Source: Lentibacter sp. XHP0401
GTDB taxonomy: Bacteria > Pseudomonadota > Alphaproteobacteria > Rhodobacterales > Rhodobacteraceae
Reading direction: 5' to 3'
DNA: 64,000 bases
Assembly: GCF_025751535.1 (NCBI RefSeq)
Contig: NZ_JAOWLC010000008.1
Coordinates: forward strand, 124,001-188,000
Shown: positions 34,865 to 43,774 of the stretch, one piece after another
Layout of the letters: every line of letters begins with the position of its first letter
Position numbering within the stretch: the stretch's first letter is position 1
Position numbers and translations under genes: made by a program
The notes under the pieces: generated by a model
What the model saw: the letters and a program-made list of their open reading frames with translations, nothing else
Told to the model about the DNA's origin: nothing
Databases searched by the model: none

Positions 34865-36283
34865 ATGGCGCATTATGACCTGATCATCATCGGCTCCGGC
34901 CCTGCGGGGCGGGCGGCGGCCATTCAGGCGGGCAAGCTCAAGCGCCGCGTTCTCGTTGTGGACCGCAAGGACCGTTTGGGCGGCGTTTCTGTGCACACCG
35001 GCACGATCCCCTCGAAGACTTTGCGCGAAACGGTGCTGAACCTTTCGGGCTGGCGCGAGCGCAGCTTTTATGGCCGTTCTTACCGTGTGAAAGACGATAT
35101 CGACGCGGGCGACCTTAAGGCGCGCCTGCATATGACGCTGGATCACGAGGTGGATGTGCTGGAGCATCAGTTCAACCGCAACCATGTGGATACGCTTTTG
35201 GGCATGGCGAAGTTTGTCGGGCCAAACGAGATCGAGGTGGCCACCGAGGCGGGTGACACCTCGCGCATGACGGGTGACAAATTTCTGATCGCGACGGGCA
35301 CAAAGACCTACCGCCCCGATTATGTGCCGTTCAATGGCCGCACGATTGTGGACAGTGACGAGTTCCTCGAGATGGCCGAGATTCCCCGCTCGCTTGTTGT
35401 TGTCGGGGCCGGGGTGATCGGGGTTGAGTATGCCACGATGTTCTCAGCGCTTGATGTCACGGTCACGCTCATTGAGCCGCGCGACAGCTTCCTTGATTTC
35501 ATCGACACGGCGCTCATTCAGGATTTCACTCACCAGATCAAGGAAAACGGCGTGGACCTGCGCCTTGGTTCGGCTATTTCCAAGATCGAGGATGCGGAAA
35601 CCCATGTGGAAGTGAGCCTTGAGAACGGCCGCCATGTGCGCGCCGATATGCTGCTGTTTGCGGCGGGGCGTATGGGTGCAACAGAGAAGCTGGGGCTTGA
35701 GGCTGTTGGCCTGGAAACAGACCACCGCGGGCGGCTTGAAGTGGACCGCAAGGGCTATCAGACCAAAGTGAAGCATATCTATGCAGCGGGTGATGTGATC
35801 GGGCACCCTTCGCTGGCGTCGACCTCTTTGCAGCAGGGACGTGTGGCAGCCTGCCATGCGCTTGAAACGCCGACTTTGCCTGAGAGTCCGTGGTTTCCTT
35901 ACGGGATATATTCTGTCCCCGAGATCAGCACCTGCGGCATGTCGGAAGAAGAGATGCAGGAGCGCGAGATTCCTTACGAGATCGGCGTTGCGCGCTTTCG
36001 CGAGACATCGCGGGGGCATATCATGGGGCTGGAGCACGGTATGCTGAAAATGCTGGTGAGCCTCAAGACGCGGCGTGTTCTTGGGGTGCAGATTGTGGGC
36101 GAGGGGGCGACCGAGCTCATTCACATCGCGCAGGCGGTTCTCAATCTGAAAGGGACTGTGGATTACTTCGTGAAGAACACGTTTAACTACCCGACTTTGG
36201 CGGAGGCCTACAAAATAGCAGGGCTTGATGCGTTCAACCGGATGCCCATTCCCGAAGAGTTCAAGGTGAAGAAGAAAACGTGA
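34865..36283 (+). CDS. sthA: Soluble pyridine nucleotide transhydrogenase (Si-specific)
   Basis: 472 residues. The FAD-binding [16 protein letters not shown] is followed by [16 protein letters not shown], where related lipoamide dehydrogenases have the redox-active C-x4-C pair; its loss marks the transhydrogenase. A second nucleotide-binding motif is [12 protein letters not shown], and the dimerisation domain ends in [22 protein letters not shown]. It exchanges reducing equivalents between NADPH and NAD+ in the cytoplasm. Its stop overlaps the GTG start of the next gene. Confidence 0.92.
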   Translation: MAHYDLIIIGSGPAGRAAAIQAGKLKRRVLVVDRKDRLGGVSVHTGTIPSKTLRETVLNLSGWRERSFYGRSYRVKDDIDAGDLKARLHMTLDHEVDVLEHQFNRNHVDTLLGMAKFVGPNEIEVATEAGDTSRMTGDKFLIATGTKTYRPDYVPFNGRTIVDSDEFLEMAEIPRSLVVVGAGVIGVEYATMFSALDVTVTLIEPRDSFLDFIDTALIQDFTHQIKENGVDLRLGSAISKIEDAETHVEVSLENGRHVRADMLLFAAGRMGATEKLGLEAVGLETDHRGRLEVDRKGYQTKVKHIYAAGDVIGHPSLASTSLQQGRVAACHALETPTLPESPWFPYGIYSVPEISTCGMSEEEMQEREIPYEIGVARFRETSRGHIMGLEHGMLKMLVSLKTRRVLGVQIVGEGATELIHIAQAVLNLKGTVDYFVKNTFNYPTLAEAYKIAGLDAFNRMPIPEEFKVKKKT

Positions 36284-36723
36284 TTTATGTTGATGCCGAT
36301 GCCTGCCCTGTGAAGGCAGAAGTGGAGCGCGTGGCGACGCGCCACAAGGTCATGGCTGTGATGGTGAGCAATGGCGGGCTGCGCCCCTCGGCCAACCCCT
36401 ATGTGAGCCACGAGATTGTCCCGGACGGGCCTGACATTGCCGATATGTGGATTGCCGAGCGTGCGGGCAAAGGCGATGTGGTGATCACCTCCGACATTCC
36501 CTTGGCGGCGAAATGTGTGGAGGCGGGGGCGCAGGTGCTTAAGCATAATGGCGAGGCTCTTACAGCGGCGAATATCGGCAATGTGCTGGCCACCCGCGAC
36601 CTTATGTATGATTTGCGCGCGGCGGACCCGTTTCGGCAGGGCGGAGGCAAGGCGTTTTCCAAAACCGACCGCTCGCGCTTTCTTGAGGCATTGGAACGCG
36701 AGTTGCGAAAGGCTGCAAAATGA
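36280..36723 (+). CDS. YaiI/YqxD family protein (DUF188)
   Basis: 147 residues starting with GTG within the sthA stop (GTGA). The family signature [19 protein letters not shown] is at the N-terminus and [20 protein letters not shown] and [21 protein letters not shown] follow; the fold is PIN-like with acidic residues. Its function is not established. The gene is coupled at both ends (ATGA overlap with the next). Confidence 0.9.
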   Translation: MIYVDADACPVKAEVERVATRHKVMAVMVSNGGLRPSANPYVSHEIVPDGPDIADMWIAERAGKGDVVITSDIPLAAKCVEAGAQVLKHNGEALTAANIGNVLATRDLMYDLRAADPFRQGGGKAFSKTDRSRFLEALERELRKAAK

Positions 36724-37340
36724 GTGTTGAGGCTGTGATTTTTGACATCGGCAATGTGCTGATCGAATGGAAGCCCGAGCGCTATTATACCAAGCGCCTG
36801 GGCCAAGCGCGGCAAGAAGCCTTTTTTGCCGGTTATGATTTGCACGGGTTGATGAATGATATCGACGCAGGCGCGCCCTTTGGCGAGAGCATTGCGGAGG
36901 CGGCCGGGAAGCACCCCGAGTTTGCCGAAGAACTGCTGATCTTGCGTGATGAATGGCTGTTGATTGCCAGCACTGTGATGCACCGCTCTGTGCGGCTGTT
37001 GCGGGCCTTGAAGGCGGCGGGTGTGCCTGTTTTTGCGCTGTCAAACTTCGGCTCCGAGAACTTCCGCTGGAGTGCTGAGGCTCATCCCTTTTTGCAGGAG
37101 TTCGACCGCGCTTACATCTCGGGGGATATGAACATGCGCAAGCCCTTCGCCGACATTTACGCCGCCGTCGAAGCCGATTGCGGGATAGCCCCGGAGCGGC
37201 TTTTGTTTGGCGATGACCGCGATGACAACCTTGCCACGGCGCGCGCGCGCGGCTGGCAGACCCATCGCGTTGACAGTGAGGAAAGCTGGGCGCAAGCTCT
37301 GGTGTCACACGGATTGCTAAGCGAGGAGGCTGCGAGATGA
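36720..37340 (+). CDS. HAD-superfamily hydrolase (subfamily IA)
   Basis: 206 residues. Motif I is [12 protein letters not shown] (Asp nucleophile; the usual second Asp is replaced by Asn, as in many haloacid-dehalogenase-like members), motif II FALSNFG, the conserved Lys in MRKPFADIY and motif [22 protein letters not shown]. It is probably a phosphatase of small metabolites or a dehalogenase; the substrate is unknown. It overlaps both neighbours by four bases. Confidence 0.87.
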   Translation: MSVEAVIFDIGNVLIEWKPERYYTKRLGQARQEAFFAGYDLHGLMNDIDAGAPFGESIAEAAGKHPEFAEELLILRDEWLLIASTVMHRSVRLLRALKAAGVPVFALSNFGSENFRWSAEAHPFLQEFDRAYISGDMNMRKPFADIYAAVEADCGIAPERLLFGDDRDDNLATARARGWQTHRVDSEESWAQALVSHGLLSEEAAR

Positions 37341-38251
37341 GCATTGAGATGGTCCCGTTTCACGAGGGAGAGAAGCTGCTTGATTGGGTCGGGCTCACGC
37401 AGGCTTTCGAGGCGGGGCACAAGCTGCCCAAGGCGGAGATCGGCGATACCTTTCTCTACCGCGGCAAAGACACGCTTTTGAGCCGCGCGGCCTGGATTGA
37501 CGGCATGGGGATTGCCGTGAAATCGGCGACGATTTTTCCGAATAATCCGCAAGCTGGCAAGCCTGTCGTGGGTGGTGGGGTGAGCCTTTACTCAGATGCC
37601 GATGGCAGCCTTGAAGCAATTGTTGATTTTCACCTTGTGACAAAGTGGAAGACAGCGGGAGACTCGCTGCTTGGTGCGCTGAAACTTGCGCGCAAGGACA
37701 GCCGCAAGATTCTGATCATCGGAGCCGGCACGGTCGGGCGCTCTCTGCGGCAGGCTTATGGCGCGGGCTTCCCCGAAGCGGAGTTTACCGTCTGGAATCG
37801 CACGCGCGCCAATGCCGAGAAGATGGCGGCGGAGTATCCCGGCATGAAGGTGGCTGATAGCCTTGAAGCTGCTGTGAAAGAGGCGGATATCATCACATCA
37901 GCCACAATGGTGACCGAGCCAAACCTTATGGGCGCATGGCTTCAGGACGGGCAACACGTTGATTTGATTGGCGCTTACCGCCCCGATATGCGCGAGGCCA
38001 ATGACGAAGCGCTGACACGATCAAGCATTTTTGTGGACAGCTTCAACACCACAGTTGGCCACATTGGCGAGATCGAAATTCCGTTGCAAACGGGGGTGAT
38101 CAGCCGCGAGGATATCCTTGCAGACTACTATAGCGCCGAGAAAATGCAGCGGACATCAGACAGCGAAATCACCCTGTTCAAGAACGGTGGCGGTGCTCAT
38201 CTAGATCTTATGACAAGCCGCTATATCCTCGAGGCTTGGCGCCGACGCTAG
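37337..38251 (+). CDS. Ornithine cyclodeaminase/mu-crystallin family protein
   Basis: 304 residues. The NAD-binding Rossmann motif IIGAGTVGRSLRQAY lies near residue 130, and SATMVTEPNLMGAWLQDGQHVDLIGAYRPDMREAND matches the family. Members include ornithine cyclodeaminase and imine reductases; the residues that decide between them cannot be judged by eye. It ends the run sthA, DUF188, HAD, OCD, all linked by four-base overlaps. A hairpin repeat starts directly after its stop. Confidence 0.86.
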   Translation: MSIEMVPFHEGEKLLDWVGLTQAFEAGHKLPKAEIGDTFLYRGKDTLLSRAAWIDGMGIAVKSATIFPNNPQAGKPVVGGGVSLYSDADGSLEAIVDFHLVTKWKTAGDSLLGALKLARKDSRKILIIGAGTVGRSLRQAYGAGFPEAEFTVWNRTRANAEKMAAEYPGMKVADSLEAAVKEADIITSATMVTEPNLMGAWLQDGQHVDLIGAYRPDMREANDEALTRSSIFVDSFNTTVGHIGEIEIPLQTGVISREDILADYYSAEKMQRTSDSEITLFKNGGGAHLDLMTSRYILEAWRRR

Positions 38252-38252
38252 G

Positions 38253-38334
38253 TCTTTCTTATTGCTCTAAGTATCCTGGGGGTCTGGGGGCAAAGCCCCC
38301 AGCCGGTCGAATTTAGCGAAGCGAAATTCGAAGC
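38253..38334 (+). repeat. Intergenic hairpin repeat, copy C
   Basis: Starts with TCTTTCTTATTGCTCTAAG and TATCCTGGGG, followed by hairpin CTGGGGGC/GCCCCCAG (38284-38302) and hairpin TCGAATTTAGC/GCGAAATTCGA (38307-38331). It exactly fills the gap between two convergent genes. The order and both hairpins are shared with copy D. Confidence 0.78.
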
Positions 38335-38335
38335 C

Positions 38336-38971
38336 TCAGCTGCCGGACTTCCTGAGTCTGCGTGCCTTTTCATAGGCTGCTTTTGATTTGGCCGCCGAGC
38401 GGTATTGGCCAGCATCGGCGCGCATGTGAAGCCCGCCGAGCATGCTGCACCCCCAGTATGCGTTGGCATCGCAAGACGCTTTATAGGTGCGGTATTGGCA
38501 GGGTATGCTGCGCGACTTTGCGGGCGGCTCTTTGATCCATGTGCCGTTCTTTGATGTGGCGGCTGCGTTTGTGCAGCCGTTTGCATTGCCCTGCTGGCAG
38601 GAGGCCAGAAACAGCGTGTAGGTGAAGTCGGAATAGTTGGCGCGGCGGCTGTTGTCGGTGCGTGATTTCTCGAAGGCATGAGCAAGCCCGAAGCAAGCGT
38701 TTCCATCCCCTGAAATACAGGCTTTATAGCACTTGTCGGGGTTCTTTCCGCATTCTGTCATGCCGTTTGCATAGCGGCCCTTGCGGGGGAAAACATCGGC
38801 GGGGCATGTGGCCAGTGCCTTCGCATGCACGGGAGAATTGAGCACATTGCGGATCGCCGCCCGATACTGGTAGGGCGCTTTTGCGATGGCATCAGTCACC
38901 GGATCGGCCTCTGCCGGACCAATGCTGCTGAGTGAAAGCGTAAGCGCAAGACTGAGAAAAAATCTAAGCAT
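38336..38971 (-). CDS. Exported cysteine-rich protein, Sel1-like repeats
   Basis: 211 residues. A signal peptide (MLRFFLSLALTLSLSSIGPAEA) is followed by regularly spaced cysteines in the phrases CYKACISGDGNACFGLAHAFE, FLASCQQGNANGCTNAA and CDANAYWGCSMLGGLH. The repeated C-x7/8-G-x-x-x-C-x-x-L/A pattern resembles the disulfide-bonded Sel1/Hcp repeats of secreted Hcp proteins. It probably folds as a periplasmic scaffold; a partner is unknown. It sits 9 bases downstream of the MFS carrier gene on the same strand. Confidence 0.75.
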   Translation of the reverse strand: MLRFFLSLALTLSLSSIGPAEADPVTDAIAKAPYQYRAAIRNVLNSPVHAKALATCPADVFPRKGRYANGMTECGKNPDKCYKACISGDGNACFGLAHAFEKSRTDNSRRANYSDFTYTLFLASCQQGNANGCTNAAATSKNGTWIKEPPAKSRSIPCQYRTYKASCDANAYWGCSMLGGLHMRADAGQYRSAAKSKAAYEKARRLRKSGS

Positions 38972-38980
38972 AATAATCTC

Positions 38981-40216
38981 TTAAGCAGGTGCGGTCAGTG
39001 GCTTTTCACGCACGGGCAAATGAACAATGGCGGAGAACAGCCCTACGCCAACGCCGAACCACCAGACCGCTGTATAGCTTCCGTAAATATCATACATCCG
39101 CCCGCCGAGCCAGACGCCGAGGAAGCTGCCGAGCTGGTGGGAAAAGAAGACGATGCCATAGAGCGTGCCCATGTAGCGCAGCCCGTAGATATGGGCGATG
39201 AGGCCCGAGGTAAGCGGCACGGTGGCAAGCCAGAGAGAGCCCATGAGAACCGAGAACAGCAGGACGGTCCCGGGGGTCATCGGGGTGAGGATAAAACCCG
39301 CAGCAACGAAGGTACGCGCGAGGTAGATCGAGGCCAGCAGATATTTCTTGGAGTAGCGCTTGCCGAGGTAGCCTGCGGTGAGTGTTCCGCCGATGTTTGC
39401 AAGGCCGATGAGGGAGATGGCGATGGCTCCCAAAGCCGAGGTTGAGGTGACGCCGATGTTGGAGAGCAGGGAGCCGGACACGATGGGGCTGCACATCTCG
39501 GTTACAAAGGCGGGGAAGTGCGCCGTGACGAAGGCAAGTTGATAGCCGCAGGAGAAAAACCCTAAGAAAATCAAAGTGAAAGACGGGTCGCGCGCGGCGC
39601 GTTTGAGGATAGTTCCCATACTTTCTTCAAGCTCTTGCTTGGTGGCCGCCACGGGCGCGCGCATGAAGGGCAAAAGCAGGATGAGCGCCAGCACGGAGGC
39701 GGCGAAGACGAGGAAGACATCCTGCCATGACATGAAGCCCAAAAGATACTCGGCAACAGGCGCGCCGAGGATCTGGCCGCCGCTGGCCGCTGCCGTGACA
39801 ATGGCCAGTGACATGGAGCGGTTTTCATCCGAGCTTGCCCGCCCGACGACCGCGAGAATAACGCCGAAGCCTGTGCCCGCTACGCCGAATCCGACAAGGA
39901 TTTCATAGAGTTGGTGCTCCAGTGGGCTGACAGCGAAAGACGAGAGGACAAGCCCCGCCGCATAGATGAGTGCGCCGATGATGACGGCCTTTCTATCGCC
40001 TATTTTCTCCGCAATAGCGCCGAAAAACGGCTGGCCGATACCCCATGCGAGATTCTGTATAGCGACGGCCAGAGAGAACTCGGCGCGGGGCCAGTTGAAC
40101 TCTGTGGCGATGGGAATCTGGAAGACCCCGAAGCTTGCCCGAATGGCAAAGGACACAAGGATAATCAGGCAACCCGTGAGCAACACGGGGGTGAAAAGAG
40201 AGGCTTGTTTTTGCAT
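38981..40216 (-). CDS. Major facilitator superfamily transporter
   Basis: 411 residues with about 12 hydrophobic segments. Typical MFS signs are GQPFFGAIAEKIGDRKAVIIGAL (the motif A region after helix 2) and GYLGKRYSKKYLLA in the second half. The general look is that of the oxalate/monocarboxylate-type group, but no substrate can be read. The ATG at 40216 follows AGGAG; the longer frame to 40267 runs into the composite repeat region. Confidence 0.87.
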   Translation of the reverse strand: MQKQASLFTPVLLTGCLIILVSFAIRASFGVFQIPIATEFNWPRAEFSLAVAIQNLAWGIGQPFFGAIAEKIGDRKAVIIGALIYAAGLVLSSFAVSPLEHQLYEILVGFGVAGTGFGVILAVVGRASSDENRSMSLAIVTAAASGGQILGAPVAEYLLGFMSWQDVFLVFAASVLALILLLPFMRAPVAATKQELEESMGTILKRAARDPSFTLIFLGFFSCGYQLAFVTAHFPAFVTEMCSPIVSGSLLSNIGVTSTSALGAIAISLIGLANIGGTLTAGYLGKRYSKKYLLASIYLARTFVAAGFILTPMTPGTVLLFSVLMGSLWLATVPLTSGLIAHIYGLRYMGTLYGIVFFSHQLGSFLGVWLGGRMYDIYGSYTAVWWFGVGVGLFSAIVHLPVREKPLTAPA

Positions 40217-40278
40217 GGGTGACTCCTGCTCGCAGGATAGATTGGCGGGGCATCGCGAGAAGGTCAATTATTCATTTG

Positions 40279-40382
40279 TTAACCTTGATTAAGAACCGCG
40301 ATTTGCGCTGCTTCCAGGGGGGTGAAACCCGTGCACAACCCGTGCACCCTGCGTGCACCGCCTGTTTGTTAATTTTCGTTAA
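40279..40382. repeat. Composite element with three GTGCAC palindromes at 11-bp period, copy 2
   Basis: GTGCAC occurs at 40331, 40342 and 40353, again 11 bases apart, with GTGAAA nine bases before the first (40322) as in copy 1. It is flanked by two TTAA-N6-TTAA pairs (40279-40292 and 40369-40382). The stretch GCTGCTTCCAGGGG before it and CACCGCC after it also match copy 1. This copy lies between the divergent MFS and zapE genes. Confidence 0.7.
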
Positions 40383-40485
40383 GGGAATTCGGTAAACGCG
40401 GCGTTCGGTGGGGGCGGTTATGGCGGGTTTGCCACGCCCTGCGGGGGATTGCGCCTTGGGGGGGAATGGCTTTAGGAAGTGTCCC

Positions 40486-41547
40486 ATGACGCGCGATATA
40501 CTCAAAGCTTATGCGGCCCGTGTGGCTGATGGAACACTGCGGGCGGATGCGGCTCAGGAGGCAGTCTTGCCCGAGCTTGAGCGCATTCGACGCGAGCTGG
40601 CGGAGCCTGTGAAGAGCGGCTGGTTTGCCAAGAAGCCCGCGCCGATCAAAGGGCTTTATATGTGGGGCGGTGTCGGGCGCGGGAAGTCGATGTTGATGGA
40701 CCTGTTTGTCGAGTGTCTCGATGTGCCTGTGCGGCGGGTGCATTTTCATGCGTTCATGCAGGAAATCCACAAGGGTATGCATGAGGCGCGGCAGGACAAT
40801 GTGGCCGATGCGCTTGCGCCCGTGGCGGCGAAGGTGATCAAGGAGGTGCGCTGCCTTGCGTTTGACGAGATGCAGATCACCGATATTACCGATGCGATGA
40901 TTGTCGGGCGCTTGTTTGAGGCGCTGTTCGAGGCGGGTGTTGTTGTGGTGACCACATCCAACCGTGTGCCGGATGATCTTTATAAGAACGGGCTGAACCG
41001 CCAGCTTTTTGTGCCGTTTATCGAGCTGATCACAGAGCGGCTCGTGGTGCATGAGCTGGTGAGTGCGACGGATTACCGCCAAGACAGGCTTGCGGGGGAA
41101 GAAACGTATTTTGCCCCTGCGAATGAGGCCTCGCGCGCGGCGATTGCTGCGATCTGGGCGGATATGGGCGGGGCGGATGCCAAGCCTTTGCGCCTGAGCG
41201 TGAACAAGCGCGAGGTTGTTTTGCCTGCCTTCCAGAACGGGGTCGGGCGAGCGCGGTTTCATGACCTCTGCGGCAAGATGCTCGGGCCTGCGGATTATCT
41301 TGCCATTGCCGAGGCGGTGCGGGTTTTGATTTTGGAAGATATCCCGCGCCTGTCGCGCAACAACTTTAACGAAGCCAAGCGCTTTGTGACGCTGGTTGAT
41401 GCTTTGTATGAGGCCAAGGTGCGCTTGATTGCCAGCGCGGCGGCGGAGCCCGAGATGCTGTATGTTGAAGGTGAGGGAACCTTCGAGTTCGAGCGCACGG
41501 CGAGCCGCTTGCGCGAGATGCAGGCGGACGGCTGGGGCGAGGACTAG
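40486..41547 (+). CDS. zapE: Cell division protein ZapE (AFG1-like ATPase)
   Basis: 353 residues. Walker A is GLYMWGGVGRGKSMLMDLF (~residue 61), Walker B LAFDEMQITDITDAMI (~126), and the family-specific phrases VHFHAFMQEIHKGMHE and VTTSNRVPDDLYKNGLNRQLFVPFIELI are present. ZapE is a Z-ring-associated ATPase in E. coli, while the mitochondrial relative AFG1 is linked to protein quality control. The ATG at 40486 has AGGAAG upstream; the longer frame from 40408 covers the repeat-flanked promoter region. Confidence 0.93.
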   Translation: MTRDILKAYAARVADGTLRADAAQEAVLPELERIRRELAEPVKSGWFAKKPAPIKGLYMWGGVGRGKSMLMDLFVECLDVPVRRVHFHAFMQEIHKGMHEARQDNVADALAPVAAKVIKEVRCLAFDEMQITDITDAMIVGRLFEALFEAGVVVVTTSNRVPDDLYKNGLNRQLFVPFIELITERLVVHELVSATDYRQDRLAGEETYFAPANEASRAAIAAIWADMGGADAKPLRLSVNKREVVLPAFQNGVGRARFHDLCGKMLGPADYLAIAEAVRVLILEDIPRLSRNNFNEAKRFVTLVDALYEAKVRLIASAAAEPEMLYVEGEGTFEFERTASRLREMQADGWGED

Positions 41548-41558
41548 GCGTTAGAAAA

Positions 41559-41584
41559 GAAAAGGGGGCCGTTGGTTCGGCCCC
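41559..41584 (-). terminator. Terminator for the LysM gene unit
   Basis: On the minus strand GGGGCC (41579-41584) pairs with GGCCCC (41565-41570), followed by CTTTTCTTTTC. It lies 35 bases after the LysM gene stop, between convergent genes. Confidence 0.65.
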
Positions 41585-41618
41585 TCAATTCCCCCTGCCC
41601 GAAACTGGTGTGTTTGCC

Positions 41619-42419
41619 TTATCCTGATGTGATCTCTGGGATGCTCAGCCGCTGGCCCGCGCGGACGCGGTCGGGGCTGGACAGAACCTGACGGTTTGCG
41701 TCGTAGATGGAACGGTAAAAGAGTGCATCGCCGTAGAAGCGGTGCGCGATGGCACCGAGGCTGTCGCCGGGTTGCACGGTGTAGAAATTGTATTTCCTGG
41801 TTTCGCCCGCCCGCTGGACCACGCGCACTTCGACGCCTTTTGCGTTTGTGTCGGTGACATGGCCGGTCGTGGCGGGGCTGGATTTGGAGACAAGATCGGC
41901 AAGCAGGGTGTGTGTATCAACGCGGCCCTGATTGGTGCGCAGGGCCTCCGGCACGTCGATCCGGCCTGTGGAGGCGGCCTCGTTGACGAGTGCGTCGATG
42001 TAGGCATCGGACTGGCCCTGCCGGAGCGCCTGAACGACGAGTTGCTCCATAGAGCGGGGCGCATCTGACACGGAGGCATTGCCCGAGAGGCTGGCGAGCA
42101 CACCCGAGGTGAGGCTGCGCAGGGGATCATCGCTTGCGGCGGCGGGTGGCGGCGCATTGCTTGCGAGGCTTGCGAGCACTGTTGCGGACAGCGGGTCGGT
42201 TGGCTCTGCCTCGGTGAGGCCGAGAAGGCTTGTGTCGCCGCGGGCGACTGTATTTTCATCATTGCTATCGGGCAGGCTTGCGGACATGTCCGGCTGCGGC
42301 GCAGGTTTTGGCGCAGAGGGTTGCAGCAGGATCAGCGCAAGGGTGACTGTGAAAAAGGCCGCGCCGATACCCGTCATGCGAACAAGATTGGGGTTGAGGG
42401 TGGCGAGGTCGAATTTCAT
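41619..42419 (-). CDS. Membrane-anchored LysM-domain protein
   Basis: 266 residues. An N-terminal segment (~15-33, GIGAAFFTVTLALILLQPS) is a membrane anchor or uncleaved signal. A low-complexity Ala/Pro/Ser region follows, and the C-terminal ~55 residues form a LysM domain (YTVQPGDSLGAIAHRFYGD ... YDANRQVLSSPDRVRAGQRLSIP), which binds peptidoglycan. The N-terminal half is paralogous to the protein encoded at 43247-43663. Its ATG overlaps the stop of the rhodanese-like gene (ATGA). A frame extension to 42599 lies inside that gene and is rejected. Confidence 0.85.
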   Translation of the reverse strand: MKFDLATLNPNLVRMTGIGAAFFTVTLALILLQPSAPKPAPQPDMSASLPDSNDENTVARGDTSLLGLTEAEPTDPLSATVLASLASNAPPPAAASDDPLRSLTSGVLASLSGNASVSDAPRSMEQLVVQALRQGQSDAYIDALVNEAASTGRIDVPEALRTNQGRVDTHTLLADLVSKSSPATTGHVTDTNAKGVEVRVVQRAGETRKYNFYTVQPGDSLGAIAHRFYGDALFYRSIYDANRQVLSSPDRVRAGQRLSIPEITSG

Positions 42420-43048
42420 GAGGTGGGTTGCTTTACGGTGAGGCCGAGAAGCATCCAGACTTGCATGCCGCCGCGGTAATATTTGATTTTTTCGGCTGGG
42501 TAGCCTGCGCTGCGCAGGGAGCGGATGGCGCGGGGAGCCTGATCGGACCACGGGCCGTTGCTGAAGAGCAGAAGGTCTTTCGCCACTGAAAAATCCCATG
42601 CGCCGCCGCTTTGCCGGGCGCCGAGGGCCTTGAGGATTTCATCGCGGAAGGGGTTTGTTTCATCGAGCGTGGCGAAGGGGACGTTGACCGCGCCGGGAAT
42701 TGTTCCTTTGACGAACCATTCGGGCATACGGCTGTCAAGCAGCAGGCTTGTGCCTGCTGCAACAGCGTTTTCCAGATAGGCGACCACTTCAAGCTCGCCG
42801 ACTGTTTCGACGCCTGCGGAAACAGTCATCGGAGTGATGCAGAACGGTGGACAGGCGCGGGAGGTTTTTGTGAACTCGCCTGTGAGCTGGTGATCTGGGT
42901 CTTGAATGCGCTCGATCCGGAGTTCTTCACCATTGCCGAGAGTGATCGATTTTGACGCGATTTCAGGTGTGATACGCGCATCTTGTGCGACTGTGGCGAC
43001 CGGTGCGCAGAGCAAACCAGCGGCAATAAGGCCAAAATGGCGTTTCAT
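42416..43048 (-). CDS. Exported rhodanese-like protein without the catalytic cysteine
   Basis: 210 residues with a signal peptide (MKRHFGLIAAGLLCAPVATVAQ). The C-terminal ~110 residues are a rhodanese fold (LLLDSRMPEWFVKGTIPGAVNVPF ... IKYYRGGMQVW). In related proteins the active loop reads F-C-N-G-x-W-C; here it is LFSNGPWSDQAP, so both cysteines are replaced by serines and sulfur transfer is unlikely. A conserved ACPPFCITPM motif near residue 65-74 keeps a cysteine pair. It is probably a periplasmic binding or sensing protein, co-transcribed with the LysM gene. Confidence 0.82.
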   Translation of the reverse strand: MKRHFGLIAAGLLCAPVATVAQDARITPEIASKSITLGNGEELRIERIQDPDHQLTGEFTKTSRACPPFCITPMTVSAGVETVGELEVVAYLENAVAAGTSLLLDSRMPEWFVKGTIPGAVNVPFATLDETNPFRDEILKALGARQSGGAWDFSVAKDLLLFSNGPWSDQAPRAIRSLRSAGYPAEKIKYYRGGMQVWMLLGLTVKQPTS

Positions 43049-43120
43049 AACTATCCCCCGAGATCCTTGCGCGCCTTATATGGCTTGGGCGCGCTTAGAC
43101 TGCTGACACAATATATAGGC

Positions 43121-43169
43121 GAATCGGAGCGAATCGGTCAATAAGCTGTGATTCGTTTTTCTGCGATTC
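43121..43169. promoter_or_regulatory. Cluster of four GANTC (CcrM) methylation sites
   Basis: GAATC at 43121 and 43131 and GATTC at 43150 and 43165 give four GANTC sites in 49 bases, upstream of the rhodanese/LysM genes. The first two are part of a direct repeat, GCGAATCGGA. An ATATATA stretch at 43111-43117 next to it could belong to the promoter. The sites suggest methylation-sensitive, cell-cycle-linked expression; this is inference. Confidence 0.5.
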
Positions 43170-43246
43170 ACGGGGGGCATTGGGCTAAGCCTTTGGAAGT
43201 GAGTCGCATTTTTTTGGCGCGGGGCGGGAAAGCGGGGCGGAAAGCC

Positions 43247-43663
43247 TTAATATAAAGCCGCTTCGGCCCGCAGTCTGGCTGTATAGGGGTCATTTTCCAA
43301 GCTTGTCGCCGCAACAGAACGCTGCACCAGATGATAGAGCAGGCTGCCTTCGGCGCCTTCAAGGGTATTGCGGCCTGTGGCGCGATCAAGGTTGCCAAGG
43401 GTGGCAAATGTAAGTGTTTGCAGATCGTTCGAGGGAGCGGCGGCAACGGGCGCGGCAAAGGCGGGGGCCTGAGCGCTTTCGGCGAGAGCCCGGGCGACGA
43501 GAGCATCAATCGGGGCGCTTTCCACTGTGTCGAGCAGGTTTACTGTGTCGCGGGTTGTGACATCGGGGCTGCGCGTTTGCGGCTCGTCCAGTGAGGGCTG
43601 AAGCAGCACCAAGGCGAGTGTGACTGTGAGAAAGGCGGCGAGAACTGTGTAAATACGAACCAT
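43247..43663 (-). CDS. Short membrane-anchored protein, paralogue of the LysM protein's N-terminal half
   Basis: 138 residues, no recognised domain. The N-terminal segment VLAAFLTVTLALVLLQPS closely matches GAAFFTVTLALILLQPS of the LysM protein two genes downstream, and both continue with an acidic T-rich stretch and an Ala/Pro/Ser-rich region with similar phrases (LASLASNAPPPAAA vs ALAESAQAPAFAAP). No LysM domain follows. The ATG at 43663 is preferred over an upstream start at 43678. It lies about 200 bases upstream of the rhodanese gene on the same strand, across the GANTC cluster. Confidence 0.72.
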   Translation of the reverse strand: MVRIYTVLAAFLTVTLALVLLQPSLDEPQTRSPDVTTRDTVNLLDTVESAPIDALVARALAESAQAPAFAAPVAAAPSNDLQTLTFATLGNLDRATGRNTLEGAEGSLLYHLVQRSVAATSLENDPYTARLRAEAALY

Positions 43664-43774
43664 TGTGAAACCTGACACCCGTTTGGGCTTCAGCTATCAG
43701 CCCCGCGGGCGGCGGGTCAATATACTGCGGAGCAAAAGGGGTAGAATTGCACTTGGAAACAGGATGTTAGAGGC

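Noticed and set aside
34865-36283. Dihydrolipoamide dehydrogenase or mercuric reductase
   Set aside because: The redox-active C-x4-C pair is absent and the [11 protein letters not shown] phrase is specific to soluble transhydrogenase.
30586-40382. CtrA-binding sites (TTAA-N7-TTAA) in the composite elements
   Set aside because: The TTAA pairs have 6-base, not 7-base, spacers, so the canonical CtrA site is not met, although a relaxed site is conceivable.
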